In this document: one piece after another, positions 63,036-64,000 of the stretch
How positions within the stretch are numbered: position 1 is the stretch's first letter
Layout: each line of letters starts with the position of its first letter
NCBI RefSeq assembly: GCF_009765825.1
Contig: NZ_LMUR01000003.1
Coordinates: 1 to 64,000, forward strand
DNA length: 64,000 bases
Source of the DNA: Granulicella sp. L60
GTDB taxonomy: Bacteria; Acidobacteriota; Terriglobia; Terriglobales; Acidobacteriaceae
Direction: 5' to 3'
Translations under genes and position numbers: made by a program
Notes under the pieces: model-generated
The model's input: the letters and a program-made list of their open reading frames with translations, nothing else
Told to the model about the DNA's origin: nothing
The model's database searches: none

Positions 63036-64000
63036 CTAGCCTTTGGAGTCGACTTTGTCGTGCCAGGAGTGGGCGTTTTTGAGTGCGTTGTTGACGTTGG
63101 TGATGTTTTCTACGCCGGTGGTATTGAGCCAATCTTCGAAGGCCTTTGCGCCTTGTTTGGCATAGATGGCAATGCCGTCCTTCCAGGTGGCGCGGCCGCA
63201 GAGGACGCCGTTGAAGGTGGTGCCGGATTCGACGGCGAGTTCGAGGGTTTCGATGAAGACGGGATTGGAGACGCCAGCGGAGAGGTAGATGAAGGGCTTG
63301 TGGGTCATGGTGGCGGCGTCGCGGAAGTGCTGGAGAGCCTCGGCGCGGGTGTAGGCCTTTTCGCCCTTGAAGGACTTGGTGCCTTCGACGAAGGCCATCT
63401 CGACGGGGACTTCGACCTTAAGGACGTCTACGTTGTAGCGAGCCTTGCCGAACTCGGCCATGGAGCCGGAGGTGACTTCGGGCTTCTTTTTGGCGTATTC
63501 GAGGGACTTTTCCTCACCGCCGTGGGCGTCGTAGCCGACGAGTTCGAGGAAAAAGGGGATGTCGTGGGCGATGCACTCGTCGCCGATGCGTTCGACCCAG
63601 GCTTGCTTGAGGTCGTTGACTGGGGACTTCTCGAAGGGGGTGTAGTAGAGGAGGATCTTGATGCAGTCGGCGCCGGCTTCCTTGAGACGGCGGACGCTCC
63701 AGAGGTCGAGGAGGTCGGGCAGGCGGCCGGGGGTGGTGGCGTCGTAGCCGGTCTTCTCGTAAGCGAGGAAGAGGCCCTTGCCGTTGCGGTGTTTGGAGGC
63801 GGGGAGGCCGAACTCAGGATCGAGAAGGATGCCGGTGGCGTGCTTGGTGAGGACGGAGGTGACGAGGATCTTGAACTCTTCGAGGTCGTGGGCGTCGGCG
63901 GCGGCACCGCGCTCCTTGGCGAGGGACTTCTGGAGGGAGCCGCGCTGGTCCATGGCTGCAGCGGCGATGACGCCGCGATGGTCGGAGACGGCTTTGAGGC
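63036..64000 (-). CDS. lacD: Tagatose-1,6-bisphosphate aldolase-like protein (5' end outside window)
   Basis: Matches LacD-type class I aldolases: AAAAMDQRGSL near the N-terminus, ILLDPEFGLPA, GADCIKILLYYTP (Lys region), DVLKVEVPVEM and LSAGVSNPVF (Schiff base and phosphate sites). The frame is open to the window edge (LKAVSDHRGVI before MDQRG), so the ATG at 63951-63953 is internal. About ten to fifteen residues are missing. Real substrate may be another ketose bisphosphate. Confidence 0.85.
   Translation of the reverse strand, partial: LKAVSDHRGVIAAAAMDQRGSLQKSLAKERGAAADAHDLEEFKILVTSVLTKHATGILLDPEFGLPASKHRNGKGLFLAYEKTGYDATTPGRLPDLLDLWSVRRLKEAGADCIKILLYYTPFEKSPVNDLKQAWVERIGDECIAHDIPFFLELVGYDAHGGEEKSLEYAKKKPEVTSGSMAEFGKARYNVDVLKVEVPVEMAFVEGTKSFKGEKAYTRAEALQHFRDAATMTHKPFIYLSAGVSNPVFIETLELAVESGTTFNGVLCGRATWKDGIAIYAKQGAKAFEDWLNTTGVENITNVNNALKNAHSWHDKVDSKG

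Overview
The window reads as a stretch of ordinary chromosome from an acidobacterium, most likely family Acidobacteriaceae (Granulicella/Edaphobacter/Terriglobus type). This is inferred from the high-GC, strongly G-biased coding strands, the gene families present (DUF1844, DUF3467, DUF6526, DUF2071, an S41-like PDZ protein, a tandem ThyX-like protein) and several dispersed intergenic repeat families; no rRNA is present to confirm it. Genes lie on both strands in short operons. There is no prophage, integron, CRISPR array or complete insertion sequence.

Layout. 0-5.6 kb: a secreted DUF6624-like pseudogene with two in-frame stops, a lipoprotein cytochrome c-P460 fusion, a VKOR-like protein, a Tat-exported phosphoesterase and an orphan adenine methyltransferase. 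5.7-11.9 kb: PP2C phosphatase, 3-hydroxybutyryl-CoA dehydrogenase, MaoC hydratase, WalJ-like MBL hydrolase, rhomboid protease and EamA transporter. 12-17.2 kb: CGNR and XRE regulators, a methyltransferase, a GNAT-like protein, a palindrome-rich AT-rich gap, FabG and DUF2071. 17.4-22 kb: tandem ThyX-like protein, RecA, and a sigma/anti-sigma/Spy-like operon. 22-28.6 kb: CoaD, aminotransferase, a sugar-nucleotide set (mannose-1-P guanylyltransferase, phosphohexomutase, HAD phosphatase) and KdsB. 29-36.7 kb: tRNA-Met, a catalytically degenerate S41 protein, PBP1A, RibF, PhnP-like hydrolase, DUF1844 and YgfZ. 36.7-47.5 kb: a metalloprotease-like lipoprotein, MtnP, a PfkB kinase, a GT39-like membrane protein, then DapF-LdcA-Mpl-PlsC (diaminopimelate and peptidoglycan recycling), a SPOR protein and a slipin. 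48-58.9 kb: an outer-membrane barrel, a CysJ-like reductase, tRNA-Leu, DUF3467, a second GT39-like protein, TPR protein, NfeD protease, endonuclease IV and GuaA. 59-64 kb: two small-to-medium membrane proteins, LeuS and a tagatose-bisphosphate-aldolase-like gene cut by the window edge.

Cell-envelope and murein work is the strongest shared theme (PBP1A, DapF, LdcA, Mpl, SPOR, KdsB, GT39-like proteins, envelope stress operon). The most unusual observations are: (1) a dispersed long-hairpin repeat family (five copies) of which one copy lies in frame inside the start of nfeD and another supplies its last codons and stop; (2) a second repeat family (two copies, about 130 bp) that ends just ahead of a terminator-like hairpin in both places and may be a small-RNA gene or mobile regulatory element; (3) a short element with 17-bp terminal inverted repeats next to a frameshifted membrane gene; (4) an S41 protein lacking both catalytic residues; (5) a ThyX-like protein with its signature motif split between two halves; (6) a 290-bp gap with three separate palindromes, one nearly perfect over 32 bp.
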